DNA of 64,000 nt. Origin: Fibrobacter sp. UBA7003. GTDB lineage: Bacteria; Fibrobacterota; Fibrobacteria; Fibrobacterales; Fibrobacteraceae. Positions 50,533-58,946 of this stretch are shown here, piece by piece. The notes beneath the pieces are model-generated. The model ran no database searches, was not told where the DNA came from, and worked only from the letters and a program-made list of their open reading frames with translations. Position 1 is the first letter of the stretch, and every line of letters begins with the position of its first letter. The translations under genes were made by a program, and so were the position numbers. The DNA lies in the NCBI GenBank assembly GCA_002449765.1, contig DJXN01000013.1:1-64000 (forward strand), written 5' to 3'.

Positions 50533-52455
50533 TTGGAAAAAACTATCTTTGCTGTGGTGAAGAATTTTCTTTTTAGCAAGCCTGTCCTGTTTATCCTGAT
50601 TGCCTTCGGGATAAGATTCCTGCAAATTCTGCAACTGTACTTTACCGAGACGCCGTCGGGCGGAAGCTTTATCGAACGTCCCGTGAACGGGATTATATGT
50701 GCGACCATCGTGAACATCGCCGCGTTCGCATTTCTGGGAGCGCTATTCTCCCTGGCTACGCTTCTGAAGGGAAAGGCCGCAAGATGGGTGTGCGTGCTGG
50801 TGGCCGCGCTCACCTGGTTCCATCTGGTCATATGCGCCATCGACGACCAGATCATGCGCTGGATGGGGCAGCACCTGACCATGTCCTTCCTTTCCACGTA
50901 TTCGGTCTTCCGCCTGGATTCGACGATGGCGTCGAACGTTGCGCTCGACGGGCTCCCGAACTTCCTGCTGTCCGTGTTCCTGGTGCTGCTTGCGGGTGTA
51001 TTGTTTTTCGTGATGCTTGCGAAGTTGCGCCAGCGTCCGCTTTCCCTGTGGGTGACTTGCGTGCTTGCGGGCGTCCTTGTGGTAATTGCCGTCGCGAGCG
51101 GGAATGCGCACCACTACTACAAGCCCTGCCGCATCCGCTGGCAGACTATCGAGCCCACGTACCTGACAATCTTGGACGAGTACATCTACCAGCGCGAACA
51201 CAGCGTCCGCCCGCAGCGCCTTGAGCAGGGAATTTCGATGCTGGGCGGGAACCCGGAATCGGAATACCCTTTCTACCATCCAGTTGAAAATGAGGATTCC
51301 CTGATGGAAGAATTCAGGAACCGTCCGCTCGACCAGAAGAAGGATGTGATTCTCCTTTCCCTGGAAAGCTTTCGCGGCTGGGTGGGAGACTTCCGCATTG
51401 GCCAGAACTGCGAACGCATGCCGAACCTTTGCGCCCTGGGCAAGGCCGGCACGACGTTCCCCTATACCTACAGCGTAGGCTACCCTTCGACCGAAGGTAT
51501 GCTTGGCCTGCAGCTTGGAATTTGGAGCCATCCGAGCAAGGTGTTCCTGAGCAGCCTCATGAATACGCGAACCCGCTCCCTGCCCGATATCTTAGGCGAG
51601 GCTGGCTACTACCGTGTCGTCCTTACCGCCGCCGAGCCCAGCTTCGACAACTTTACGCCCTGGTTTAGCAAGTGGTTCGATTTTGCCGAATACGACCCGA
51701 AAAGGTCTGCGGATATTCCGCTTGCAGAGAGGTTCAGGGAAGTCTATGCGGCTCGCCCCAAGGATAAGCCTCTCTACTTCGAGTGGATAAACTTCGTGAC
51801 GCACACTCCCTTCACGGTGCCGAAATCCTATGCGGAGCCGGCCTCGACATCCGACCAGCGCTACGCCCAGGCCGTCGCCTACCTGGACAGTGCCATCGGG
51901 ATTGTGCTGGATGCAGTGCGGAATGGCCCGCGCGCGAACGAGACAATCATTGTCGTTACGGGCGACCACTCCATCGCCAATGCGAAGGCCCAGAAAAAGC
52001 AGGATGAGCTCGGAGAGGCAAACAGCACCTACACGTGGACCACGTTCATCTGGGCGGGCGCCGGGATCCCTGCCGACAGCCTGGTTTTGGAACCGCGTTC
52101 GCACGTAGACTATGCGCCCACCATATTGTCACAGCTGGGGCTGCGGGCGACAAACCACTTCGTCGGGGAGAACCTCTTTGGCGAATCGCACCGGAGGGTG
52201 TTCTCGTTCCGGCATTCCGATGCCGTGATGCGCGGGGATTCCGTGGTGGTATTTGCCCGCGCGGGGAACGCTTCTTTCTCGCATGCGCGCAGGCAGAGCC
52301 GTGCCGTCGATTGGGATACGACCGAGACAGTGGGCGGTTTTGTCGCCGAAGAGAAGCTCCCGCTAGGCGTGAAGGCTCCTACGGACAGCCTCCTGGACGC
52401 GGCGGATGCTTGGATGTGGGTTCTCGACCAGAATTTGCTGATGCCCGAAGAATAG
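50533..52455 (+). CDS. LtaS-like membrane phosphotransferase (sulfatase superfamily)
   Basis: 640 residues. About five transmembrane helices in the first 195 residues are followed by a soluble alkaline-phosphatase-like domain outside the cell. Active-site elements are VILLSLESFRGW (Glu278), YPSTEGML (Thr320, the nucleophile in LtaS where sulfatases use Cys) and VVTGDHSI (Asp478-His479). In Firmicutes LtaS polymerises glycerol phosphate; in Gram-negatives related proteins make osmoregulated glucan or phosphoethanolamine transfers. Here it could add phosphoglycerol or phosphoethanolamine to the exported polysaccharide. Start TTG at 50533 is uncertain; GTG codons at 50554/50557 are alternatives. 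Confidence 0.82.
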   Translation: MEKTIFAVVKNFLFSKPVLFILIAFGIRFLQILQLYFTETPSGGSFIERPVNGIICATIVNIAAFAFLGALFSLATLLKGKAARWVCVLVAALTWFHLVICAIDDQIMRWMGQHLTMSFLSTYSVFRLDSTMASNVALDGLPNFLLSVFLVLLAGVLFFVMLAKLRQRPLSLWVTCVLAGVLVVIAVASGNAHHYYKPCRIRWQTIEPTYLTILDEYIYQREHSVRPQRLEQGISMLGGNPESEYPFYHPVENEDSLMEEFRNRPLDQKKDVILLSLESFRGWVGDFRIGQNCERMPNLCALGKAGTTFPYTYSVGYPSTEGMLGLQLGIWSHPSKVFLSSLMNTRTRSLPDILGEAGYYRVVLTAAEPSFDNFTPWFSKWFDFAEYDPKRSADIPLAERFREVYAARPKDKPLYFEWINFVTHTPFTVPKSYAEPASTSDQRYAQAVAYLDSAIGIVLDAVRNGPRANETIIVVTGDHSIANAKAQKKQDELGEANSTYTWTTFIWAGAGIPADSLVLEPRSHVDYAPTILSQLGLRATNHFVGENLFGESHRRVFSFRHSDAVMRGDSVVVFARAGNASFSHARRQSRAVDWDTTETVGGFVAEEKLPLGVKAPTDSLLDAADAWMWVLDQNLLMPEE

Positions 52456-52510
52456 CCGCAGTCCTGATTCCGGCGCTTTTCTGCGAGGCGGAATCCCGCA
52501 CTTTCCTGTA

Positions 52511-54058
52511 CTAGTTCCTGTGCGTAATCTTCGCGATTAGCTTGCCTGCAATCTTGCGAGTTTCCTTGCGCGAATCCCCGTCGAGGATAATCAGGTAGCC
52601 GAACGCGCCGCCCACCACGCAGCAGGCAAGCCCGCTTACGCAGAGCATTGCCCAGCTCGGGTCCGTGATGAACTGCTTGATGTAGAACAGCGGAGCGAGC
52701 GTGACGGCAAATGCGATGAGGCTCCGTACGGTGCAGGCGTAGAGCAGGCGTGCCTTGAGCCCCACGCAGTGTGCTCCGTAGAGCGGCAGGAACGTGAGAG
52801 CCTTGATGGCGTTGAATATGGCGCTTGTGCAGGCGATAATCATCAGGTGTGTCGTCTCGCCTTCCGTAACGTTCAGACCGATGACCACGACTACGAAGGT
52901 GAGCGAAAAGAGCCCGAGCCCGAACAGCGAATTTGCCCTAATCCTGTTTACAATGGGGTAGATGTTGTAGATAGGCTGCAGGGGCATCGCAATCGGTAGG
53001 TCGACACAGGCGCCAACTGTCAAGATATAGAGCAGGTGCGCGTCCTGCGTTGGCATCCATAGCTGGTAGAAGTGGTCGCTGAACACGAAGATGAATGCCG
53101 TGGGAATGATGCTGATGATGCCGAAGAAGCGGAGCGAAGAGATGATGCCCCGGTGCAGTTCCTTCGTGTTCCCTTCGGCGTAGAGCTTGGTCCAGGGCGG
53201 CGCGAAGATGGAGTTGATGCGTTCGTAGAACGTGAGCGTGAGTTCCGGGATGCGGCGCGTAATGGAAAGGATACCCATGGGCCCCGCACCGATAAAGATG
53301 TTCGCAAGGAGCAGGTTGAATCCCGTGCACAGGATGGCGTTGAATTTGGAAACGATATTCCAGACGCCTGCTGAAAGCAGTTCCTTGATAGACTTGGTGT
53401 CGAAATACTTGAACGAAATCCGGAGCTCCGGAGTGAGCTTCCGCTTGAACATGATGTTTGTGCCGATGGTATAGACTGTGCTGATGACGGTTGCTAGGCC
53501 GATGAACCATACCGCAGGGTCGAAGAAGTAGAAGAGCGCGATGAGCAACAGGGCCTTCAGGGCGTGGGCGACAATCGACCTGGTAGAAGAGAGATCGAGG
53601 CGGTTACGGATGAAGGTGCTTACGCTATAGACGTTGAAGATCAGGCTGATGAAGAAGTTCAGGAAAATGCAACCGAAAAGCAGCTTGACATCCCCGATAA
53701 TTTCTTCCGGAATCTTGACGATGTATTCGAGCTTGTAGAGGACGCCGATGGCGATGCAGTTGATGAACAGGACAAGGATGATATTCGAGAAGAAAACCGA
53801 GCTGAAGTACTTGCGCGCGTCCTCGATCTGGTTCTTGTGTACGCTTATGGTGATAAAGCGCCCCGCCATCGAGTTGAGGGCGATCGTGATAATCTGCGCG
53901 TAGCTCACGAAGTTGCTTGCAAGGCCCACAAAACCGTATGCGGCGGCACCCAGGCGGGCGACAATGTAGGGGGTCAGGAAAAACGTGATGCCGATGCTCA
54001 CCAGGAAGGCAAACACTTGCGCAAAGCCGTTGATGGCAAATCGTTTCTTCGAACCCAT
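52511..54058 (-). CDS. Polysaccharide flippase (Wzx-like, MOP superfamily)
   Basis: 515 residues with about 12-14 hydrophobic helices. The opening MGSKKRFAINGFAQVFAFLVSIGITFFLTPYIVARLGAAAYG is characteristic of the polysaccharide-transport (PST/Wzx) group. It carries lipid-linked repeat units across the inner membrane for periplasmic polymerisation by the Wzy-like protein. The frame is open about 280 bp further upstream, but the ATG at 54058 starts a normal N terminus and leaves about 100 bp for a divergent promoter with the epimerase gene. It differs from MurJ at 9184-10776 in length and helix arrangement. Confidence 0.88.
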   Translation of the reverse strand: MGSKKRFAINGFAQVFAFLVSIGITFFLTPYIVARLGAAAYGFVGLASNFVSYAQIITIALNSMAGRFITISVHKNQIEDARKYFSSVFFSNIILVLFINCIAIGVLYKLEYIVKIPEEIIGDVKLLFGCIFLNFFISLIFNVYSVSTFIRNRLDLSSTRSIVAHALKALLLIALFYFFDPAVWFIGLATVISTVYTIGTNIMFKRKLTPELRISFKYFDTKSIKELLSAGVWNIVSKFNAILCTGFNLLLANIFIGAGPMGILSITRRIPELTLTFYERINSIFAPPWTKLYAEGNTKELHRGIISSLRFFGIISIIPTAFIFVFSDHFYQLWMPTQDAHLLYILTVGACVDLPIAMPLQPIYNIYPIVNRIRANSLFGLGLFSLTFVVVVIGLNVTEGETTHLMIIACTSAIFNAIKALTFLPLYGAHCVGLKARLLYACTVRSLIAFAVTLAPLFYIKQFITDPSWAMLCVSGLACCVVGGAFGYLIILDGDSRKETRKIAGKLIAKITHRN

Positions 54059-54158
54059 TGCATATAATAATAGAATTTTCCGTGTCCGCAGGGCTCTTGT
54101 AAACGGGGGATAAATGCTATATTGTCCTTTTGAAATAAAGCAGGTGGGCCGATAGCTT

Positions 54159-55238
54159 ATGACAGGAATTGAATCTTCTCGGGATAGCTTCTTGCAGGGA
54201 GATGTAGAACGCATCGCGAATTCTGCGTGCATCCCGTGGGACAAACTTGGCGGATGCTCCGTCCTCGTGACGGGCGCTACCGGCCTTATCGGCTCGCTTC
54301 TGGTGCGTGCGCTTGCCTGCCGTAATCGCCTGTTCAATCAGGATATCAGGATAAAGGCTCTCGCCCGCAACAGGGAGAAGGCTGAACGCGAATTCGAGAG
54401 TCTTGTTAATCGGCCCGGATTCGAGATTGTCAAAGGCGATGTGACCGCGCCCATTGAAGGTGCCGGCGATGTCGACTACATCATCCATACGGCGAGCGCG
54501 ACAAGCTCGAAGTATTTCGTGACGAACCCCGTGGAAACCATCGCGACGGCAATCGACGGCACGCGCAACGTGTTGGAACTTGCACGCCGCAGCGAGGTGA
54601 AGGGATTCCTCTACCTCTCTTCGCTCGAAGTCTATGGCGTCCCGGCCGAAGGCCACGTGAAGATGCAAGAATCCGAGGCTGGCTACATCGACTCGATGAA
54701 GGTCCGCAGTTGCTACTCCGAAGGCAAGCGCATGGTAGAATGCCTCTGCGCCTCTTACGCCTCGGAATACGGCGTGCCTATAAAGGTCGTGCGCCTCTCG
54801 CAGACGTTCGGTGCGGGGGTCGCGTATGTGGACGGGCGCGTATTCGCACAGTTTGCCCGCAGCGCCATCGAAGGGACGGATATCGTTTTAAAGACGAAGG
54901 GCGAGACGCTCCGTAACTATTGCTACACGGCGGATGCGGTGACGGCGCTCCTGCTCGTGCTCGTGAATGGCTCGGTCGGGGAGGCCTACAACGTCGCGAA
55001 CAAGGATACCGCGATTTCCATCGCCGACATGGCGCATCTCGTGTGCGACAAGTTCTCGGGCGGCAGGAGCAAGGTCGTGTTCGACATCGCGGAAGACGCC
55101 ACAAAGCTCGGCTACAATCCCGTGGTGAAAATCTGCCTCGATACAACGAAGCTCGAAACCCTCGGCTGGAAGGCGGAATTCGGCCTGGAAGAGATGTTCC
55201 GGCGCACCATCGAAAGCATGAAACTGGAACGGGTGTAA
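54159..55238 (+). CDS. NAD-dependent sugar epimerase/dehydratase (extended SDR)
   Basis: 359 residues, extended short-chain dehydrogenase. A 32-residue N-terminal extension precedes the NAD site VLVTGATGLIGSLLVRAL. HTASATSSKYF and the catalytic Tyr-Lys pair in CYSEGKRMVE follow, and the late part has NVANKDTAISIADMA, where the SDR-type nucleotide-sugar clamp lies. The N-terminal extension and GEAYNVAN segment fit UDP-sugar epimerases or dehydratases. Its exact reaction is not apparent. It precedes the TupA-like gene by 12 bp and is divergent from the flippase gene. Confidence 0.85.
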   Translation: MTGIESSRDSFLQGDVERIANSACIPWDKLGGCSVLVTGATGLIGSLLVRALACRNRLFNQDIRIKALARNREKAEREFESLVNRPGFEIVKGDVTAPIEGAGDVDYIIHTASATSSKYFVTNPVETIATAIDGTRNVLELARRSEVKGFLYLSSLEVYGVPAEGHVKMQESEAGYIDSMKVRSCYSEGKRMVECLCASYASEYGVPIKVVRLSQTFGAGVAYVDGRVFAQFARSAIEGTDIVLKTKGETLRNYCYTADAVTALLLVLVNGSVGEAYNVANKDTAISIADMAHLVCDKFSGGRSKVVFDIAEDATKLGYNPVVKICLDTTKLETLGWKAEFGLEEMFRRTIESMKLERV

Positions 55239-55250
55239 TACGGTTCGGCA

Positions 55251-56165
55251 ATGTCCTCCCTAGTTGAAAAGATACGAAAGCGTCTTGACCGCAAGTTCCT
55301 GAAAATGGTCAAGGAAGACAGGCTCCATTGGCTGCCGGATAAGCTGTTCCTGTCCTGGATGTTCCGCATAAAGATGGGCTACAAGCTGAATTGGAAGAAT
55401 CCGCGGACGCTCAACGAAAAACTGCAGTGGCTTAAGTTCTACAACAAAAATCCGCAATATACGGAAATGGTTGACAAGTACGGAGTCCGCGAATACGTCA
55501 AGAAGACCGTTGGCGAGGAGTACCTCATTCCGCTTCTCGGCGTATGGGATAAGTTCGACGATATCGATTTCGGTAAACTGCCGAAAGAATTTGTCTTGAA
55601 GTGTACACATGATTCTGGCGGCCTTGTCATCTGCCGCAACAAGGAAGAACTCGACAAGGCTGCAGCCCGGGAAAAGATTGGGAAGAGCCTCGCGCGGAAT
55701 TATTACTACCGTTGGCGCGAATGGCCCTATAGGAATATCCGCCCGCGCATTATTGCGGAACAATTTATGGAAGACGACCTTCTGGGAGGGCTTCCGGATT
55801 ACAAGTTTTTCTGCTTTGACGGACGCGTTGATTGCGTGATGGTCTGCGTAGATCGTCACCTGCACGATGTCAAGTTCTATTTTTTTGATCGCGACTGGAA
55901 ATTCCTGAAACCGAACATCGAAACGCAAAACTTGCCCGATGATTTCACGATTCCAAAGCCTCCCTGCATTGACGAGATGTTCGGTATCGCTGCGAAACTT
56001 TCAAAAGGTCTCCCGTTTTCGCGAATAGATCTGTATTGTGTTTCTGGAAAAGTCTATTTTGGAGAAATCACGTTCTTCCCGGATAGTGGATACGATACGA
56101 CTTTCTTGAAAGAAGCCGATTTGAAATGGGGCGACATGATTACGCTCCCGCCCAAGAGGCGCTAA
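55251..56165 (+). CDS. TupA-like ATP-grasp protein
   Basis: 304 residues. The signature segments of the TupA-like ATP-grasp family are present: NPRTLNEKLQWLKFYN near residue 50, DKYGVREYVKKTVGEEYLIPLLGVWD, FVLKCTHDSGG (nucleotide-binding strand) and a late acidic FGEITFFPDSGYD that binds Mg2+. Family members are found in teichuronopeptide and capsule loci, where they are thought to ligate amino acids or otherwise modify uronic-acid polymers. The pair with the epimerase and the nearby uronate-forming enzymes fits that idea. It converges with the DUF616 gene with 3 bp between. Confidence 0.85.
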   Translation: MSSLVEKIRKRLDRKFLKMVKEDRLHWLPDKLFLSWMFRIKMGYKLNWKNPRTLNEKLQWLKFYNKNPQYTEMVDKYGVREYVKKTVGEEYLIPLLGVWDKFDDIDFGKLPKEFVLKCTHDSGGLVICRNKEELDKAAAREKIGKSLARNYYYRWREWPYRNIRPRIIAEQFMEDDLLGGLPDYKFFCFDGRVDCVMVCVDRHLHDVKFYFFDRDWKFLKPNIETQNLPDDFTIPKPPCIDEMFGIAAKLSKGLPFSRIDLYCVSGKVYFGEITFFPDSGYDTTFLKEADLKWGDMITLPPKRR

Positions 56166-56168
56166 TCC

Positions 56169-56915
56169 CTATTTCTCGAAGCCGACCAGCTTGCGGTAGA
56201 CAAATCGCCCGATACGGTTCAGGCTTTTTCCCCAGATGTTCTTTTCGCGCTTGTGCTGTTCCATGTAGAGCCACGGGCAGTTGCGCGCATTCTCGTTTTC
56301 GGGGAGCAGGTAGTCGAACGCGATTCCCGATTTCCAGAGCGTGTAGGGGTACGAAAGCTGGTCGCGGCGCGAATACGTGTTTATCATCTTCCACCACATG
56401 TCGCATTGCCTGCGTACCTTTTCGCTGTCGTGCCTGCGCAAGATGATGTTCGCCTCGAACATGCCGAAGCGCCTGGGCAGGCCTTCCTTGCGGATGAATC
56501 GCATCTCCTTCACGATGGTCGAAAACTTGTCGAGCCCGTAGGTGAATACCACATAGCCTTCGACGTAGCAGCAGTTCCTGAACGGGTGCTTCACGCCCGA
56601 AAGTTCTACGCCTGCATCGATCTTCTGCATCACGGCATTGTAGAAGTCGGCAGTCTCGATGCGGATGTTCGCGTCCATGTAGACGCTGTATTCGTAATCG
56701 GACAGCACTGTGTACGGGTGCATCTTCGGGTAGCGCGACTCGATCTGTTTCGAGGGAAATTCGCCTTCGAACTTGCGAACCTTCCAGATTCCGATGGTAT
56801 CCTTCTCGATGTCGTTCGAGAAGCAGAAGTAGTCGAAGCGCTCGTCGATGACCTTGGGCTGTTCGAGCGTGTCGTATCCGCCGGTGAGAACCGTGTAGAT
56901 GGCGACCTTAGCCAT
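56169..56915 (-). CDS. DUF616/TOD1-like putative glycosyltransferase
   Basis: 248 residues, soluble. The opening AIYTVLTGGYDTLEQP, then DYFCFSNDI, SRYPKMHPYTVLSDYEYSVYMDANI (the DxN metal motif expected in GT-A folds) and LRRHDSEKVRRQCDMWW match the DUF616/hypothetical GT family. It might transfer a sugar in the same repeat unit as the phosphotransferases. The ATG at 56915 has a GGGAGG ribosome site and overlaps the end of the upstream TagF-like gene by 8 bp. It is the last gene of the wzc-tarI-tagF-DUF616 minus-strand operon. Confidence 0.78.
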   Translation of the reverse strand: MAKVAIYTVLTGGYDTLEQPKVIDERFDYFCFSNDIEKDTIGIWKVRKFEGEFPSKQIESRYPKMHPYTVLSDYEYSVYMDANIRIETADFYNAVMQKIDAGVELSGVKHPFRNCCYVEGYVVFTYGLDKFSTIVKEMRFIRKEGLPRRFGMFEANIILRRHDSEKVRRQCDMWWKMINTYSRRDQLSYPYTLWKSGIAFDYLLPENENARNCPWLYMEQHKREKNIWGKSLNRIGRFVYRKLVGFEK

Positions 56916-58218
56916 TGCCGCCTCCCGGAATTTCGTCATTCTGAATTTCGTTCAGGGGCGCAGAATTCCCCTTGATGAATTCGTTGATTACGGTCGCGAT
57001 ATCCTTTGCGGCATGCCCTGTCTCGTGCAGGCCGACCCTTTCCGTAAAGGCCTTCCATGTGGCGTTGTATTCTTCTGCGTTGAAGTTCCGCACACGTTCC
57101 AAAAGCTCATCGTTGTTCCTGCCGCAGGGGAAGGGAAGGTCCTCAAGTTCGTAATACACGCCGCGGTCCTGCCTGTAATCCTCGAAGTCGGTCGCGAACA
57201 TGAAGCACGGCATTGCAAGCATCGCTGCGTCGAATATGCCGCTGGAGTAGTCCGAGAGCATCGCGTCGGTCGCCATGATGAGTTCCTGCATGTCGGGGTA
57301 GCGTGTCGCGTCGATAACCGAGCTGCCGTATATCTCGGCGACATCCTTCATGCTGTTCGCCATGACCGGATGCCAGCGGACAAGTATTTTCCATTCGCCG
57401 CCGAACCGTTCCTGGAGCGCGCCTTGCAGCTTGTCGAAATGGATGTCGAATGGCCCCCGGTCAAAACCTGCCTCGTTGAAGCTGTCGCGGAACGTGGGGG
57501 CGTACAGCAGGATTCTCGTGTCTTGCGGGATGCCGTAGAGGTCGCGGATCTTCTTTCGGAATGGCCCGCGTTCCTGGAACAGGGCGTCGTTTTTTGGGTA
57601 TCCCGCCCTCCAGATTTTCCCGCGATAGTTGAATGCGCTGCGGTAGATCTTCGTGAGGTGCGTGGAGTTGGAAATGAACAGGTCGGCCAGTGCCGATGTC
57701 CTGTTGACCTCGCGAACGACTCGCTTCATCTCGCGGAACTTGGGCACGTCGAGGTCGAGTTTCTTGATGCCGAGCCCGCCGTGCCATGTCTCGATAACCA
57801 GCTGCCCCTTGCGCTTGCGGGCGTTGCCCGGGAACCGGTGCGTGTCGAGCCAGACTTTGGCCGTCGCGTATTCATAGGCGGTGCGCCAGTGAGCGAAGTG
57901 CGAAACGGCGCGCATGTATTGCGGTATGTCGTACTTGTACTTGAAATTGCGAATCCAGACAATCTTTACGCCGGGGTTAATCCGGTGCAGTTCTTCGAGC
58001 ACGAACTGCGTGTTGTCGCCGTACTTTCGCCCCCAGAAAGTGGAGCCGACAATCTTGTCCTGGAGCGGGAGCAGCCTGCAGAGGTAATAGACAATGCCGG
58101 ATGTCGTAAGCGAGATTCTGTCCGCTGCGTGGTGGATGGACTTGCGGAGCCCTAGCAGTCCTTTTATCAGGGGAAAGTTGGAGCTCCTGACGCTATTGCG
58201 GATAGCCTTGAGGGACAT
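56908..58218 (-). CDS. CDP-glycerol/ribitol phosphotransferase (TagF/TarL-like)
   Basis: 436 residues, GT-B-like fold of the TagF family. Key elements are LVIETWHGGLGIKKL (catalytic His), RAGYPKNDALF, LYAPTFRDS, VRWHPVM (second His) and LSDYSSGIFDAAML (phosphate-binding Ser-Ser, nucleotide site). In teichoic acid synthesis such enzymes transfer glycerol-3-phosphate or ribitol-5-phosphate from a CDP carrier. The gene begins right after the stop of the TarI-like cytidylyltransferase (TAAATG), so donor synthesis and transfer are coupled. In a Gram-negative organism this must decorate an exported polysaccharide or another acceptor rather than wall teichoic acid. Confidence 0.9.
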   Translation of the reverse strand: MSLKAIRNSVRSSNFPLIKGLLGLRKSIHHAADRISLTTSGIVYYLCRLLPLQDKIVGSTFWGRKYGDNTQFVLEELHRINPGVKIVWIRNFKYKYDIPQYMRAVSHFAHWRTAYEYATAKVWLDTHRFPGNARKRKGQLVIETWHGGLGIKKLDLDVPKFREMKRVVREVNRTSALADLFISNSTHLTKIYRSAFNYRGKIWRAGYPKNDALFQERGPFRKKIRDLYGIPQDTRILLYAPTFRDSFNEAGFDRGPFDIHFDKLQGALQERFGGEWKILVRWHPVMANSMKDVAEIYGSSVIDATRYPDMQELIMATDAMLSDYSSGIFDAAMLAMPCFMFATDFEDYRQDRGVYYELEDLPFPCGRNNDELLERVRNFNAEEYNATWKAFTERVGLHETGHAAKDIATVINEFIKGNSAPLNEIQNDEIPGGGNG

Positions 58219-58944
58219 TTACTCGATTCCGTAAATCTGGGCGTCTTCCTTGACCTGGAGGATTGCGCGCATCGTGTAGAAATCGTCCGGGGTCGTAATC
58301 TTGATGTTCTCGTACGGGCCGTCGGTCATGTGGAGCTTGAATCCGTAGTGCTGCATCATGGTACACGAATCGATAAAGTCCTCTCGCCCTTCGGCGAGAG
58401 CCTTCTGATGCGCTCCGAGAATGTCGTCGAGCCAGAAACACTGCGGCGCCTTAGCTACCCTGGAATGCGCACGGTCGGGCACCAGCTTGATGGCTCCCTC
58501 GTCGTCGATTTCCACGATGGTTTCCTTCACGATTCCGCTCGTGATGGAGGTCCCGTATTTCTTCACGCATTCGATGTTCTTTGTCAGGAGTTCGCTGTTG
58601 ATGAGCGGTCGCACGCCGTCGTGGATGAGCACGATGCTCTTCTCGTTTCCGGCGACTTCCTTTGCGGCGACAAGCCCGTTGTAGATGGAAAGCTGGCCGG
58701 TCTTTCCGCCCGGAACGACCTTCCTCACCTTGGTCAGGTGGTACTGTTCGACCAGCTTGCCAAAGTAGTCCATCCATTCGGCGACGCAGACCACGACCAC
58801 GGCGTCGATTTCGGGATTCCGCTCGAAATGCTCGATGGTGTGGACCATGATGGGCCTGTCATGGATGCGCAGGAACTGCTTGGGCAATTCCTTGCTGTGC
58901 ATCCTGGAGCCGACTCCGCCGGCGAAAATGAGCCCGATATTCAT
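58219..58944 (-). CDS. IspD/TarI-like cytidylyltransferase
   Basis: 241 residues. The CTP site is IGLIFAGGVGSRM, with KQFLRIHDRPIMVHTI, VLIHDGVRPLI and KITTPDDFYTMRAI following, as in the IspD/TarI family. Several features favour TarI-like ribitol-5-phosphate cytidylyltransferase over IspD: the closely coupled TagF/TarL-like partner, location in a polysaccharide locus, and the HDRPIMVHTIEHF segment typical of TarI. It should make CDP-ribitol or a related CDP-polyol. No TarJ-like dehydrogenase gene is beside it; the extended SDR at 54159 is one candidate for the preceding step. It lies 2 bp after the wzc stop. Confidence 0.85.
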   Translation of the reverse strand: MNIGLIFAGGVGSRMHSKELPKQFLRIHDRPIMVHTIEHFERNPEIDAVVVVCVAEWMDYFGKLVEQYHLTKVRKVVPGGKTGQLSIYNGLVAAKEVAGNEKSIVLIHDGVRPLINSELLTKNIECVKKYGTSITSGIVKETIVEIDDEGAIKLVPDRAHSRVAKAPQCFWLDDILGAHQKALAEGREDFIDSCTMMQHYGFKLHMTDGPYENIKITTPDDFYTMRAILQVKEDAQIYGIE

Positions 58945-58946
58945 CG

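Noticed and set aside
54059..54337. Upstream extension of the Wzx-like gene
   Set aside because: The added residues would be Arg/Ser/Pro-rich and would overlap the start of the divergent epimerase gene. The ATG at 54058 gives a family-like start.
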